Shown: positions 24,334 through 33,031, numbered from the stretch's first letter. The stretch: 56,935 nt of DNA from Williamsia sp. (GCF_016462415.1 NZ_JAEMTF010000012.1:22922-79856), one strand, 5' to 3'. Notes: generated from the sequence alone by a model not told the origin. Numbers and translations: made by a program.

Positions 24334-25134
24334 CGGTCGGACGGGCGAGACCACGTCCCACGGGACGGTCAGCACGTTGTCGCGAAGACGTCTGCGGGGT
24401 AGCTCGCAGGGCACGCCCTGCCCGTGCAGCGCGGTCCGGGCGTGATTCCAGCGAATGCGGCGGCCGTAGGGCGCGTAGTGCGCCGCGGCGTCCCAACACC
24501 GGTCGGCGGCGGTCAGCAGATCGTGGATCGGGCGTCCCGGGACGTTGTGGTGGATCAGTGCCTTGGGCAGTCGTGCGGCGATGTCGGACGGACGATCGGT
24601 GTGGTCGGGGTCCCAGGCGAGGGTGAGGGAACGCGGTCCGTCGGCGTCGAGCAGGATCCAGGCGCATCGTCGACCGATCTCGTCGCACGTGCCCTCGACG
24701 ATCAGACCGCCGGGCGCGAGGCCGGCCTGCATCCGGGCCCACGCGGGACCCACCTCGGACTCGTCGTACTGTCGCAGGACGTTGAAGGCGCGGACCAGGT
24801 GCGGGCGCAGTCCGGCGAGTTCGAAACCGCCGCGGGCGAAGCGCACGCCCTCGCGGGCGTCGACCACCCGGGCGGGGTCGATCTCCAGACCCACGAGAGT
24901 CGTCCGCGGTGCCACCGCGCGGAGTCGGCGCGACATCTCCACCGCGGTGTCGGGGCGATCGCCGTAGCCCAGGTCGACCGCGAGCGGATCATGCTGTGCG
25001 TGAAGGAGTTCGACGATCTCGGGGCGCCCGGCCATCCACCGATCGACACGACGCAACCGATTGAGGTTGGTGGTGCCCCGGGTGATGTGCCCCTCCGGGG
25101 ATGGCGCTGTCCGTACGGACCCGTCGGGACCCAC
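24331..25134 (-). CDS. Class I SAM-dependent methyltransferase-like protein
   Basis: 267-residue protein with a degenerate class-I methyltransferase core: AVDLGYGDRPDTAVEM in place of the Gly-rich motif I, LVGLEIDPARVVDA for the acidic beta-2 end, and GLAPGGLIVEGTCDE for the beta-4/5 region. The C-terminal third is unlike common families. Conserved in actinobacteria next to nitrilase genes, function unknown. GTG start 18 nt after the DUF2505 stop, no Shine-Dalgarno; it is probably co-transcribed with the two DUF2505 genes. Confidence 0.65.
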   Translation of the reverse strand: MGPDGSVRTAPSPEGHITRGTTNLNRLRRVDRWMAGRPEIVELLHAQHDPLAVDLGYGDRPDTAVEMSRRLRAVAPRTTLVGLEIDPARVVDAREGVRFARGGFELAGLRPHLVRAFNVLRQYDESEVGPAWARMQAGLAPGGLIVEGTCDEIGRRCAWILLDADGPRSLTLAWDPDHTDRPSDIAARLPKALIHHNVPGRPIHDLLTAADRCWDAAAHYAPYGRRIRWNHARTALHGQGVPCELPRRRLRDNVLTVPWDVVSPVRP

Positions 25135-25152
25135 GCGAACCCAGGTGGAAGG

Positions 25153-25662
25153 TCAGCTGTTCTTGGCGATCCAGTCGGCCGTGAACTCCGCCTCTCCGCG
25201 GAACAGGTCGACGAGGTTCACCAGGATGAGCTGCTCGAGTTTGCCGTTGACGAACGGGACGTAGACCTTGACCTCGGTCGTGCGTCGCAGCGTGCACCCG
25301 GTGTCGGTGGGGAACAGCTCCTGCACGCCCGTGACGTTGCCCGGACCGGCGGGGATGCCCGCGCTGTAGGTGCCCTCGGTCTTCTCGGGGTTGTACGGCC
25401 CGAGGAATTCCTTGCGGGTGATGATCATGTCCTTCTTGATCACCGCGCTGGCGATGGCCGGCAGATCGGACTTCGGGAGGGTCTGCACGAGAACGATGTC
25501 GACACCGTTCTCGTCGACGACGAACTTGTCGACGTCGGACTGCGGGGTCAGCTTGCGGAACTCGACCATCTGGTCGTCCCAGAACTCGCGGCTGGACAGT
25601 GCCGAGTAGACCTTCTCGGTTGGATGCTCATATCGGGCTGAATAACTGAGACGGCGCGCCAT
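25153..25662 (-). CDS. DUF2505 family protein (copy A)
   Basis: 169-residue START/SRPBCC-like protein of DUF2505, predicted to bind a hydrophobic ligand in a helix-grip fold. Features are the opening RRLSYSARYEHPTEKVYSALSSREFW, a central VDIVLVQTLPKSDLP and the C-terminal helix GKLEQLILVNLVDLFRGEAEFTADWI. It is paralogous to the next gene upstream (same ends: GKiE/LEQLI...LTDLL...EFTADW). ATG has TACGGT 7 nt upstream (leaderless) although it lies only 25 nt from the previous stop. Function unknown. Confidence 0.82.
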   Translation of the reverse strand: MARRLSYSARYEHPTEKVYSALSSREFWDDQMVEFRKLTPQSDVDKFVVDENGVDIVLVQTLPKSDLPAIASAVIKKDMIITRKEFLGPYNPEKTEGTYSAGIPAGPGNVTGVQELFPTDTGCTLRRTTEVKVYVPFVNGKLEQLILVNLVDLFRGEAEFTADWIAKNS

Positions 25663-25669
25663 GGTGGTT

Positions 25670-25675
25670 ACCGTA
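25670..25675 (-). promoter_or_regulatory. Candidate leaderless -10 (TACGGT) for DUF2505 copy A
   Basis: TACGGT on the minus strand, 7 nt before the ATG, in the 25-nt gap between the paralogues. Confidence 0.4.
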
Positions 25676-25687
25676 CCGTCCTGGTGA

Positions 25688-26191
25688 TCAGCGGTGCTCC
25701 TCGTGCCAGGCAACCGTGAAATCACGCTCGGCGTCGAGGAGGTCGGTGAGTTTCTCGGCGATCAGCTTCTCGATCTTGCCGCCGACCAATGGGATTCGGA
25801 CAGTGACCGAGCCGGTGTAGACGATGGTGCACTCGTCGGCGGTACCGGTGGCGTCCACCGTGCCCTTCGTGGTCGCGGGCGCCCCGACCACATCGGCGGC
25901 GAACGTGCCCGTGGTGTGGGCATCGGTGTGGAACTCCCAGGTCATCGACCGTTTGATGGCCAGGTCGCCGGACACCAGCTTGGTGACCGCCGAGGGGAGC
26001 TTGTCGGCCGGGATGTGCTGGGTGAGGTGCACCTGCGCCGTGTCGGTGTCCACGTCGGCCGAGTTCAGCTCGCCGGGGGCCGCCTTGATGCTCGTCGCCA
26101 GCGTCTCCCAGTAATCGGGGGCGGAGATCGCCGCGACGTACGCAGCCATCCCGAACGGGCAGGTGATCGTGTGCCGCAGCTTCGTCGCCAT
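25688..26191 (-). CDS. DUF2505 family protein (copy B)
   Basis: 167-residue paralogue of copy A and positional counterpart of Rv0481c. Segments LRHTITCPFGMAAYVAAISAPDYW and GGKIEKLIAEKLTDLLDAERDFTVAW frame the domain. SRPBCC-like fold with a hydrophobic pocket is expected; ligand unknown. Its ATG is only 26 bp from the divergent murB start, and the two -10 elements overlap (see 26201-26210). Confidence 0.82.
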   Translation of the reverse strand: MATKLRHTITCPFGMAAYVAAISAPDYWETLATSIKAAPGELNSADVDTDTAQVHLTQHIPADKLPSAVTKLVSGDLAIKRSMTWEFHTDAHTTGTFAADVVGAPATTKGTVDATGTADECTIVYTGSVTVRIPLVGGKIEKLIAEKLTDLLDAERDFTVAWHEEHR

Positions 26192-26200
26192 GATCTGCAG

Positions 26201-26210
26201 ACGTTACCGT
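26201..26210. promoter_or_regulatory. Overlapping divergent leaderless promoters of DUF2505-B and murB
   Basis: On the minus strand TAACGT (26201-26206) is 9 nt before the DUF2505-B ATG; on the plus strand TACCGT (26205-26210) is 7 nt before the murB GTG. The two hexamers share two bases, so RNA polymerase cannot open both at once, and each -35 region must lie inside the other gene. Confidence 0.55.
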
Positions 26211-26217
26211 TGACACC

Positions 26218-27306
26218 GTGAGCCCCGAACGCGCATACGCGGATTGCCCCGGTCAGCCGGTGTCGCTGTCGCAGCTCACCACCCTGCGACTCGGCGGTCC
26301 GGCCCGTGCCTTCGTGCGTGTGACCACCACCGATGACCTCGTCGCGACCCTCACGCGCCTCGATCGCGCGGGCGAACCCACGCTGCTGGTCGGCGGCGGT
26401 TCCAATCTCGTTGTCTCCGACGACGGTTTCGCCGGGACCGTGGTGCAGATCGCCAACGACGAGGTCCGCTACGACGTCGCCCCGGATGGCGCTCCCCGGG
26501 TGGTCGCCGATGCGGGTGCCGACTGGGACGCCGTGGTCGCCGACACCGTCGAGCGGAACCTCGGAGGACTCGAGTGCCTGTCCGGGATCCCCGGGGCGGT
26601 CGGGTCGACGCCGGTGCAGAACGTCGGCGCGTACGGCGTGGAGATCGCCGACGTCCTCGACGGCGTCGAGGTGCTCGATCGCGCCGACGGCACACTGCGG
26701 TGGATCACCCCGTCCGAACTCGCCCTGGCGTACCGGACCAGCGCTCTCAAGCATCACGACGACCGAGTCGTGGTCCGGGTCGCCATGCGGCTGACCGACG
26801 ACGGTCTCAGTGCGCCCATCCGCTATCGCGAACTCGCGCACACGCTCGGGGTCGAGCAGGGCGAGCGGGTCCCGGTCGCCGTCGTCCGCGAACAGGTCCT
26901 CGCGCTGCGGTCCGGCAAGGGGATGGTGCTCGACGCCGCCGACCACGACACGTGGAGCGCGGGGTCGTTCTTCACCAATCCGATCGTCACCGACGATGAT
27001 CTCCCTCACATCCTGGAGGCCATCGCAGCGCGGGTGGGAGACGTGCCGGTACCCCGATTCGCCGCCGACGGTGGCGTCAAACTGTCCGCCGGGTGGCTCA
27101 TCGAGCGTGCCGGGTTCTCCCGCGGACACCCCGACGAGACCGCTTCTGTACGGCTGTCCACCAAGCACACCCTGGCCATCACCAACCGTGGCGGCGCCAC
27201 GACGGAAGAACTTCTCACCCTCGCCCGCCAGGTGCGCGACGGTGTCGAGGCCGCGTTCGGGGTCCGTCTCGAACCCGAGCCGGTGCTGGTCGGCTGCTGC
27301 CTCTAG
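26218..27306 (+). CDS. murB: UDP-N-acetylenolpyruvoylglucosamine reductase
   Basis: 362-residue FAD/NADPH enzyme that reduces UDP-GlcNAc-enolpyruvate to UDP-MurNAc, the second committed step of peptidoglycan precursor synthesis. Type I features: [25 protein letters not shown] (FAD), [23 protein letters not shown] with the substrate-binding region, [11 protein letters not shown] with the proton-donor Ser, and the C-terminal [17 protein letters not shown]. Starts with GTG; the leader is only 7 nt after TACCGT. The gene order murB > L,D-transpeptidase places two wall enzymes in a row, as in M. tuberculosis. Confidence 0.96.
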   Translation: MSPERAYADCPGQPVSLSQLTTLRLGGPARAFVRVTTTDDLVATLTRLDRAGEPTLLVGGGSNLVVSDDGFAGTVVQIANDEVRYDVAPDGAPRVVADAGADWDAVVADTVERNLGGLECLSGIPGAVGSTPVQNVGAYGVEIADVLDGVEVLDRADGTLRWITPSELALAYRTSALKHHDDRVVVRVAMRLTDDGLSAPIRYRELAHTLGVEQGERVPVAVVREQVLALRSGKGMVLDAADHDTWSAGSFFTNPIVTDDDLPHILEAIAARVGDVPVPRFAADGGVKLSAGWLIERAGFSRGHPDETASVRLSTKHTLAITNRGGATTEELLTLARQVRDGVEAAFGVRLEPEPVLVGCCL

Positions 27307-27342
27307 GCTCGTCGGCCGGAAGGAGCACCGCAGATCACCAGG

Positions 27343-27348
27343 TAATGT
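27343..27348 (+). promoter_or_regulatory. Candidate leaderless -10 (TAATGT) for the L,D-transpeptidase
   Basis: TAATGT, 8 nt before ATG 27357; it overlaps the alternative ATG at 27345. Confidence 0.45.
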
Positions 27349-27356
27349 CGGTGTAC

Positions 27357-28673
27357 ATGATCGACAGTCGTGACCCAGTGCGGTTGACCAGGCGAGGGGC
27401 TCTCGCGGCTTTGGCCGTGGGCGCGGTCGGTGTGACCGCCGCAGCCTGCAGCAAGAGCGACAACGGTGGCTCGTCCACCGGTGTCGCGGCGTCGAAGAGC
27501 GCCGAGCCGACCGCGGAGATCAGTTACCTGCCGAAGTTGGACTCCGACGCCAACCCCAGCCCGACGGCCGAGTTCGCCGTCAAGGTGTCCAAGGGACAGC
27601 TCAACCCGGACGTCAAGCTCACCAACGCCCGCGGCACCGTCGTCACCGGCACGTTGTCGGAGGACCGGTCGACGTACACCGTCACCGAGCCGCTCGGGTA
27701 CGGCGGCACCTACACCTGGTCCGGCTCGGCGACCGGTGAGGACCGCAAGGTCGTTCCGATCGAGGGCACTGTCACCACACTGACCCCGCAGGAGCAGGTC
27801 AACGTCGTGGTGAACATCGCCGACGGCCAGGAGGTCGGCATCGCCGCGCCCCTGATCCTGAAGTTCGACTCGACCATCTCGGACAAGAAGGCCGTCGAGC
27901 GTGCGCTGAAGGTGACGACCACGCCGCCCACCGAGGGCAGCTGGGCCTGGCTCCCCGAGGACAACGGCTCACGCGCGCACTGGCGCAGCAAGGAGTACTT
28001 CGCTCCGGGGACCAAGGTGTCGATGAAGGCATCGCTGTACGGCCTCGACCACGGCGACGGTGCCTACGGTGCCGCCGACGTCACGAGCGATTTCGTCATC
28101 GGTCGCGCGCAGATCGTCAAGGCCGACGCGACGTCGTTCAAGATCGACGTCATGCAGGGCAGCAATGTCCTGATGACCCTGCCGTGCAGCTACGGCAGCG
28201 GCGACCTCGACCGCAACGTGACGCGCTCGGGCATCCACGTGGTGAGCGAGAAGCACGAGGACTTCTACATGTCCAACCCCGCGGCCGGGTACTTCAACAT
28301 CCGCGAGCGGTTCGCGGTGCGCATCTCCAACAACGGCGAGTTCATCCACGCCAACCCGGAGACCACCGGTGTGCAGGGGTCGTCCAACGTGACCAACGGC
28401 TGCATCAACCTGTCGCTGGACAACGCCCAGCAGTACTTCGGAGTCGCGATCTACGGAGATCCGGTCGAGGTCACCAACACCCGGATCCCGCTGTCGGAGG
28501 CCGACGGCGACATCTACGACTGGACGTTCTCCTGGGACGACTGGAAGTCGATGTCGGCGCTGGAGGGTGAGGTCACCAGTTCGACCGCACCGGCCACCCC
28601 GTCGAATGCCCCTCAGCTGTCCGGCATACCGACCACCTCGGCGGCCCCGGCACGCCAGGGCCCGACGGGCTGA
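27357..28673 (+). CDS. L,D-transpeptidase lipoprotein (Ldt5/LprQ-like)
   Basis: 438-residue exported enzyme for 3-3 cross-links in peptidoglycan. The N-terminus has Arg-Arg, a hydrophobic core and lipobox TAAAC, so it is probably a Tat or Sec lipoprotein. Two Ig-like domains (about 55-245) precede the YkuD catalytic domain. The active site reads [10 protein letters not shown] then [11 protein letters not shown]: the nucleophile Cys is present but the residue before Gly is Asn where most Ldt enzymes have His (SHGC); I recall the same in the M. tuberculosis Rv0483 type. The C-terminal ~45 residues are Ser/Thr/Pro/Ala-rich. Start: ATG 27357, 8 nt after TAATGT; ATG 27345 would add four residues. 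Confidence 0.88.
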   Translation: MIDSRDPVRLTRRGALAALAVGAVGVTAAACSKSDNGGSSTGVAASKSAEPTAEISYLPKLDSDANPSPTAEFAVKVSKGQLNPDVKLTNARGTVVTGTLSEDRSTYTVTEPLGYGGTYTWSGSATGEDRKVVPIEGTVTTLTPQEQVNVVVNIADGQEVGIAAPLILKFDSTISDKKAVERALKVTTTPPTEGSWAWLPEDNGSRAHWRSKEYFAPGTKVSMKASLYGLDHGDGAYGAADVTSDFVIGRAQIVKADATSFKIDVMQGSNVLMTLPCSYGSGDLDRNVTRSGIHVVSEKHEDFYMSNPAAGYFNIRERFAVRISNNGEFIHANPETTGVQGSSNVTNGCINLSLDNAQQYFGVAIYGDPVEVTNTRIPLSEADGDIYDWTFSWDDWKSMSALEGEVTSSTAPATPSNAPQLSGIPTTSAAPARQGPTG

Positions 28674-28679
28674 CCGGAC

Positions 28680-29438
28680 CTATCCGGTCTTGATGTTGCG
28701 GCGTGCGCTGGCCTGATCGCGGGGCTTGAGCAGGATCTGGTCGAGGTTGACGTGCGGCGGGCGTGAGGCGACGAAGCCGATCACCTCTGCGACGTCGTCT
28801 GCGGTGAGCGGGGTCAAGCCGTCGTAGACCGCGTCGGCGCGTTCCTGATCACCGTCGAACCGAACCAGCGAGAACTCGGTCTCCACCATGCCGGGCAGGA
28901 TCTCGGTGAAGCGGACCGGTTGGCCGATGAGCTCGAGCCGCAGCGTGCGGTGCAGGACCGCCTGCGCGTGCTTGGCCGAGGTGTAACCGGCGCCGTTGTC
29001 GTAGGCCTCGATGGCCGCGATCGACGTGACGGTGACGATCAGCCCGTCGCCGGACGCGATCAGTGCGGGGAGCAGCGCCTTGGTCATCCGCAGCGTGCCG
29101 AGCACGTTCGTCTCCCACATCCACCGCCACTCGTCGAGATCGGCGTCGGCCACCGTGGACAGTCCGCGTGCGCCGCCGGCGTTGTTGACGAGGATGTCGA
29201 CGGAGTCGAGTTGATCGCAGAACCGGGCGACGGAGTCGTCGTCGGTGACGTCGAGCTCGATGGCGCGACCGTTGATCGAGTCGGCCACCTCGCTGAGTCG
29301 GTCTAGTCGACGGGCGCCGATCACGACCTCATAGCCCTGTGCGGCAAGCGTTCTCGCGGTCGCCTCGCCGATGCCCGAACTGGCGCCGGTGACAACCGCG
29401 ACCGGTCGGGGGTCAGACGGCTTCGATGTGTCGCTCAT
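28680..29438 (-). CDS. Short-chain dehydrogenase/reductase (YdfG-like)
   Basis: 252-residue classical SDR; same place and type as Rv0484c. TGASSGIG is the cofactor loop, ARRLDRL favours NADP, NNAGG follows, TSIAA carries the catalytic Ser and YTSAKHA the Tyr/Lys. The C-terminal PRDQASARRNIKTG resembles serine 3-dehydrogenase/YdfG proteins, which oxidise 3-hydroxy acids. ATG with TAAACT 7 nt upstream, no Shine-Dalgarno. It converges on the L,D-transpeptidase with only 6 bp between stops and no visible terminator. Confidence 0.9.
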   Translation of the reverse strand: MSDTSKPSDPRPVAVVTGASSGIGEATARTLAAQGYEVVIGARRLDRLSEVADSINGRAIELDVTDDDSVARFCDQLDSVDILVNNAGGARGLSTVADADLDEWRWMWETNVLGTLRMTKALLPALIASGDGLIVTVTSIAAIEAYDNGAGYTSAKHAQAVLHRTLRLELIGQPVRFTEILPGMVETEFSLVRFDGDQERADAVYDGLTPLTADDVAEVIGFVASRPPHVNLDQILLKPRDQASARRNIKTG

Positions 29439-29445
29439 GTCCACG

Positions 29446-29451
29446 AGTTTA
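29446..29451 (-). promoter_or_regulatory. Candidate leaderless -10 (TAAACT) for the SDR gene
   Basis: TAAACT on the minus strand, 7 nt before the ATG. Confidence 0.5.
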
Positions 29452-29556
29452 CGGTTGCGGCGTGCGCACCTTAGGCTTAGGCCCACAGGCGCCTTGAAGC
29501 AGGTCGAGGACCGCCGTATCGCAGAGATTCACCGACGGTTAGGGCGCCGACCGCAC

Positions 29557-30369
29557 ATGGGCACAATCAAGCGTGACGTTTCATCGATGATGGACATCTG
29601 GGTGGATTCGGCCACCGAACTCGAGTTGCAGGTCACCGTTGCGCGTCTCCCGGGGATGGACCTCGTCGAGACCCTGTCGGTGTCGGTGAACGGCAATTCC
29701 GTGACCCCCGAGGAGATCATTGGGGAGGTCGGCACCCGGATCCATCGGCTGAACGTGGAGCGCGGCAACGTCCTCGTGCAGTACTCCGCGGCGATCAACA
29801 CCCCGGCCGATCCCGTCGCGGTGCAGGTCGGCGAGCGGTCGTTGTACCTGCGTCCCAGTCGGTACGCCGAGGCGGACAAGTTCTTCGGTTACGTCTCAGC
29901 GGAATTCGATCTGAGCAAGCCGCCGATCGATCTGCTCTACGAGGTGTCGCGGTTCGTCGCGGCGCGCCTGAACTACATCCCCGGTGCCAGCGACCCGATC
30001 GACGGCGCCGCGGACACGCTGCTGGCCAACGCCGGTGTGTGCCGCGACTTCGCCCACCTCGTGGTCGCGTTGCTGCGGGCGCTGAACATCCCGGCCCGCC
30101 TTGTCGCCGTCTACGCGCCGGGTTGTGTCCCGATGGACTTCCATGCCGTCGCCGAGGCATTGATCGACGACAAGTGGCTCGTCGTGGACGCCACCGGACT
30201 GGCGCCTCGCCAGGCGTTGGTCCGCATCGCGACCGGTCGCGACGCCGCCGACACGGCGTTCCTCGACAACCACTCGGGCAACATCACACTGAACAACTAC
30301 GAGGTCATCGCGACCGTCGACGGGGACCTGCCCATCGACAACGGCGCCGACCACATCAGCATCGGCTGA
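29557..30369 (+). CDS. Transglutaminase-like cysteine protease family protein
   Basis: 270-residue protein of the bacterial transglutaminase-like family. A beta-rich N-terminal domain (about 1-110) precedes the catalytic core with Cys in NAGVCRDFAHL, His in MDFHAVAEALI and Asp in WLVVDATGLAP, the complete Cys-His-Asp triad. No signal peptide, so it is cytoplasmic; such proteins occur with ATP-grasp/alpha-E peptide-ligase systems but none is nearby. ATG 29557 lacks a clear Shine-Dalgarno; ATG 29587 is an alternative. TTAGGCTTAGGC about 80 nt upstream may hold the promoter. The gene ends 12 bp before a long hairpin. Confidence 0.85.
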   Translation: MGTIKRDVSSMMDIWVDSATELELQVTVARLPGMDLVETLSVSVNGNSVTPEEIIGEVGTRIHRLNVERGNVLVQYSAAINTPADPVAVQVGERSLYLRPSRYAEADKFFGYVSAEFDLSKPPIDLLYEVSRFVAARLNYIPGASDPIDGAADTLLANAGVCRDFAHLVVALLRALNIPARLVAVYAPGCVPMDFHAVAEALIDDKWLVVDATGLAPRQALVRIATGRDAADTAFLDNHSGNITLNNYEVIATVDGDLPIDNGADHISIG

Positions 30370-30380
30370 TCGCACTTTCG

Positions 30381-30455
30381 CGCTGACATCGTCCGATATG
30401 GGACTCGTCGAGGGCAATATGCCCTCGACGGCCCGTATGTCGGACGATGTCAGCG
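30381..30455. terminator. 75-nt nested hairpin between convergent genes
   Basis: Outer arms of 16 bp pair perfectly (30381-30396 CGCTGACATCGTCCGA with 30440-30455); the inner 10 bp pair perfectly (30406-30415 CGTCGAGGGC with 30421-30430) around AATAT; the 9-nt middle segments pair partly. It fills almost the whole space between the transglutaminase and trehalose phosphatase stops and could terminate both. Confidence 0.75.
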
Positions 30456-30460
30456 AACGG

Positions 30461-33019
30461 TCAGGCTCCGAGCAGGGCGGCGCAGCGCAGCAGACCGATG
30501 TGGCTGTACGCCTGCGGGTGGTTGCCCAGTGAGCGTTCGGCGACGGGGTCGTACTCCTCGGACAGCAGGCCGGTGGGGCCGGCGGCCTTGACGAGCTGGT
30601 CGAACAGCGCCTCGGCGTCCGAACGGCGGCCGATGAGCAGGTAGGCCTCCACGAGCCAGGCGGCACACAGGTGGAAGCCGCCCTCGCCGCCGGGCAGGCC
30701 GTCGTCGTGGTGGTAGCGGTACACCGTTGCGCCACTGCGTAGTTCGGCCTCGGTGGCCTTGACCGTCTGAGCGAATCGCTCGTCGGTCGGGTCGATGAGC
30801 CCGGACAAACCGATGTGCAGGGTGGCGGCGTCGAGGTCGATGCCGTCGTATGCGGCGGTGAACGACTTGGCCGAGGCGTTCCATCCCTGCTCGAGGACCT
30901 GCGCCGCGATCACGTCGCGCAGCACCGACCAGCCCGGCTCCACCTCCCGGCCGAAGCGGGCGCCGATGCTCAGCGCGCGGTCGACGGTCAACCAGCACAT
31001 GACCTTCGAGTACACGTGGTGGCGCGGGTTGCCGCGGATTTCCCAGATGCCGTGATCGGGCTCGAACCACCGACGTTCCACGGCCCAGACCATGTTGGCG
31101 ACCAGATCCCAGTCGGCGTCGGTGAGCGGCGTCGTGGATCCGGCTGCCGCGCGCGCGTCGGCGAGGTGCCCGATGAGCTCGACGATCGGGCCGAACACGT
31201 CGAGCTGCACCTGCTGGTTGGCGGCGTTGCCGACCCGGACCGGCCGCGAGCCCGCGTATCCGGGCAGCGAGTCGATGATCGCCTCGGGCGGCAGGCCACC
31301 ACCGGCGAGGGTGTAGAGCGGGTGCAGCCATTCGGGGCCGTTGACCGTTCCCAACACCCGGTAGAGCCAGTTCAGATAGCCTTCGGCCTCGGCGTGCGAC
31401 CCCACCGACACCAACGCCGACGCGGTCATCGCGGCGTCGCGCAGCCAGCAGTAGCGATAGTCCCAGTTGCGGACGCCACCGATCTCCTCGGGCAGCGACG
31501 TCGTCGCCGCGGCCATGATCGACCCGGAATCGGCGTGCACGAGTCCGCGCAACGTCAGCGCAGAACGCTTCATCAGGTCGGGCTTGAGACCGGGCAGCGT
31601 CAGGCGGGAGACCCAGTCGCTCCAGTAGGTCTCGGTGAGTGCACGACGCTGTTCCTCGCTGCGCTCCTCCTCGCCGATGTAGTCGGTGCCACAACGCAAC
31701 TCGAGGACGATCGGCCCGTCGGAGGGATCGACGACGGCGGTCGCGCGCTGGTAGAAACGGTCGGTGTCGATGCGCCAGGTGACCCCCGGCGACCGCAACA
31801 CGATGGGCTCGTTCGAGCCGAGCACCCGCAGGCCCTCGTCGACGGCCTCGAGCTGGACGCTGGCCTGACCGAACTCCGGTCGCGGCGCGAACTCGACGAG
31901 CGTCGGCACGGTGCCGGTGACCACGCGCACTAGATCGGTACGGCCCGGTGCGACATCGTGCGGCAGGTAGTCGATGACCTCGAGCCCGGCCCAACGTGTC
32001 TGGATCGTCATCGTGCCGTCGACATAGCGCTGGCTCTGCGGCAGCGGAGGACGCCGGTCGTCGTCGACCCACGGTCGGACACCGAACTCGCCTGCGTCGA
32101 CGGTGCCCAGCAGGCTGGCGAACACGGCGGCCGAATCGGGCTCGGGATGACACATCCAGCAGATCTTGGCGTCCGGCGTCATCAACGCGACGGTGCGCGG
32201 CGACGCCAGCATCGACAACCGCTCGATCGGGGCGGCGTTCTCCCCGCGCAGCCACGCGCGGCGCTCCTCGTAGAGGAAGGCCAGGGCCGTCGCGACGTCG
32301 TCGGTGGTGGACACCCGGTAGGTGGCGAGGGTGTCGCCGTCGCCGACCTTGACCCCGAAATCAGGTCCGTGCAGCCGGCGGAAGGCCTTCTCGTCGGTGA
32401 CGTCGTCGCCGAAGAAGATGGCCGCGCCCGCGCCCGCCTGGTGGCGGAGGATGTCGAGCGCCTGGCCCTTGTCGGTCCGGATGACGGCCAGTTCGATGAC
32501 CGACTTGCCCTCGGTGACCTGCACCCCGTCCCACGACGCGGGCCCGGTGCGCACTCGATGGATGGCGGCGTCGGCATCGGTCGTCGAGGCGTTGCGCACG
32601 TGTAGCGCGGTGCTGGCGGGCTTGGTCTCGACGGTGACACCGGAGTAGTCGACGGCGATGGCACGCAGTTCGGTGATCACCGTGTCCAGCAGTTCGTTGG
32701 CCGCGGGGCTGATCTCGTGCACGAAGCCGATGTCGAATTCACTGCCGTGGCTGCCCACGAGGTGGACCTCGGCGGGCAGGCGCGACAGCGTCGCGAGGTC
32801 GCGCAGCGCGCGCCCGGAGATGACCGCGGCGGTGGTGGAGTCGAGGTCGGCGATCGCGCGCATCGCCCGGACCGAATCGGGATTGGGTCGGGCGTCCTCG
32901 GGTCGCGACACGATCGGGGCCATGCAGCCGTCGTAGTCGGAGGCGACGAGAAGCCGAGGAGTGCGCGCTATGTCCTTCAACGCGCGACGAAGTTCTGGTG
33001 CTAGATCTTGGGCACTCAC
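30461..33019 (-). CDS. otsB: Trehalose-6-phosphate phosphatase fused to GH15 glycoside hydrolase
   Basis: 852-residue bifunctional protein. Residues 1-255 are an OtsB-type HAD phosphatase: motif I SDYDGCMAP (Asp28/Asp30, Cys where Thr is usual), motif II AVISGR, motif IV FFGDDVTDE. Residues about 265-850 are a GH15 alpha-glucosidase/trehalase-type domain with NWDYRYCWLRDAA, the presumed acid in GIWEIRGNPRHHVYSK and the presumed base in GGEGGFHLCAAW. The first half makes trehalose from trehalose-6-phosphate; the second may cleave trehalose or another alpha-glucoside, so the protein could both make and turn over trehalose. GTG start with TAGACT 6 nt upstream; otsA lies 98 nt upstream on the same strand. 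No signal peptide. Confidence 0.9.
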   Translation of the reverse strand: MSAQDLAPELRRALKDIARTPRLLVASDYDGCMAPIVSRPEDARPNPDSVRAMRAIADLDSTTAAVISGRALRDLATLSRLPAEVHLVGSHGSEFDIGFVHEISPAANELLDTVITELRAIAVDYSGVTVETKPASTALHVRNASTTDADAAIHRVRTGPASWDGVQVTEGKSVIELAVIRTDKGQALDILRHQAGAGAAIFFGDDVTDEKAFRRLHGPDFGVKVGDGDTLATYRVSTTDDVATALAFLYEERRAWLRGENAAPIERLSMLASPRTVALMTPDAKICWMCHPEPDSAAVFASLLGTVDAGEFGVRPWVDDDRRPPLPQSQRYVDGTMTIQTRWAGLEVIDYLPHDVAPGRTDLVRVVTGTVPTLVEFAPRPEFGQASVQLEAVDEGLRVLGSNEPIVLRSPGVTWRIDTDRFYQRATAVVDPSDGPIVLELRCGTDYIGEEERSEEQRRALTETYWSDWVSRLTLPGLKPDLMKRSALTLRGLVHADSGSIMAAATTSLPEEIGGVRNWDYRYCWLRDAAMTASALVSVGSHAEAEGYLNWLYRVLGTVNGPEWLHPLYTLAGGGLPPEAIIDSLPGYAGSRPVRVGNAANQQVQLDVFGPIVELIGHLADARAAAGSTTPLTDADWDLVANMVWAVERRWFEPDHGIWEIRGNPRHHVYSKVMCWLTVDRALSIGARFGREVEPGWSVLRDVIAAQVLEQGWNASAKSFTAAYDGIDLDAATLHIGLSGLIDPTDERFAQTVKATEAELRSGATVYRYHHDDGLPGGEGGFHLCAAWLVEAYLLIGRRSDAEALFDQLVKAAGPTGLLSEEYDPVAERSLGNHPQAYSHIGLLRCAALLGA

Positions 33020-33025
33020 CCGGTG

Positions 33026-33031
33026 AGTCTA
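33026..33031 (-). promoter_or_regulatory. Candidate leaderless -10 (TAGACT) for otsB-GH15
   Basis: TAGACT on the minus strand, 6 nt before the GTG, in the otsA-otsB gap; suggests expression independent of otsA. Confidence 0.5.

Noticed and set aside
29471-29482. TTAGGCTTAGGC as an iron-regulator (DtxR/IdeR) box
   Set aside because: The repeat spacing (6 nt) does not fit the 19-bp dyad and the right half TAACCTAA is missing; better read as promoter sequence.
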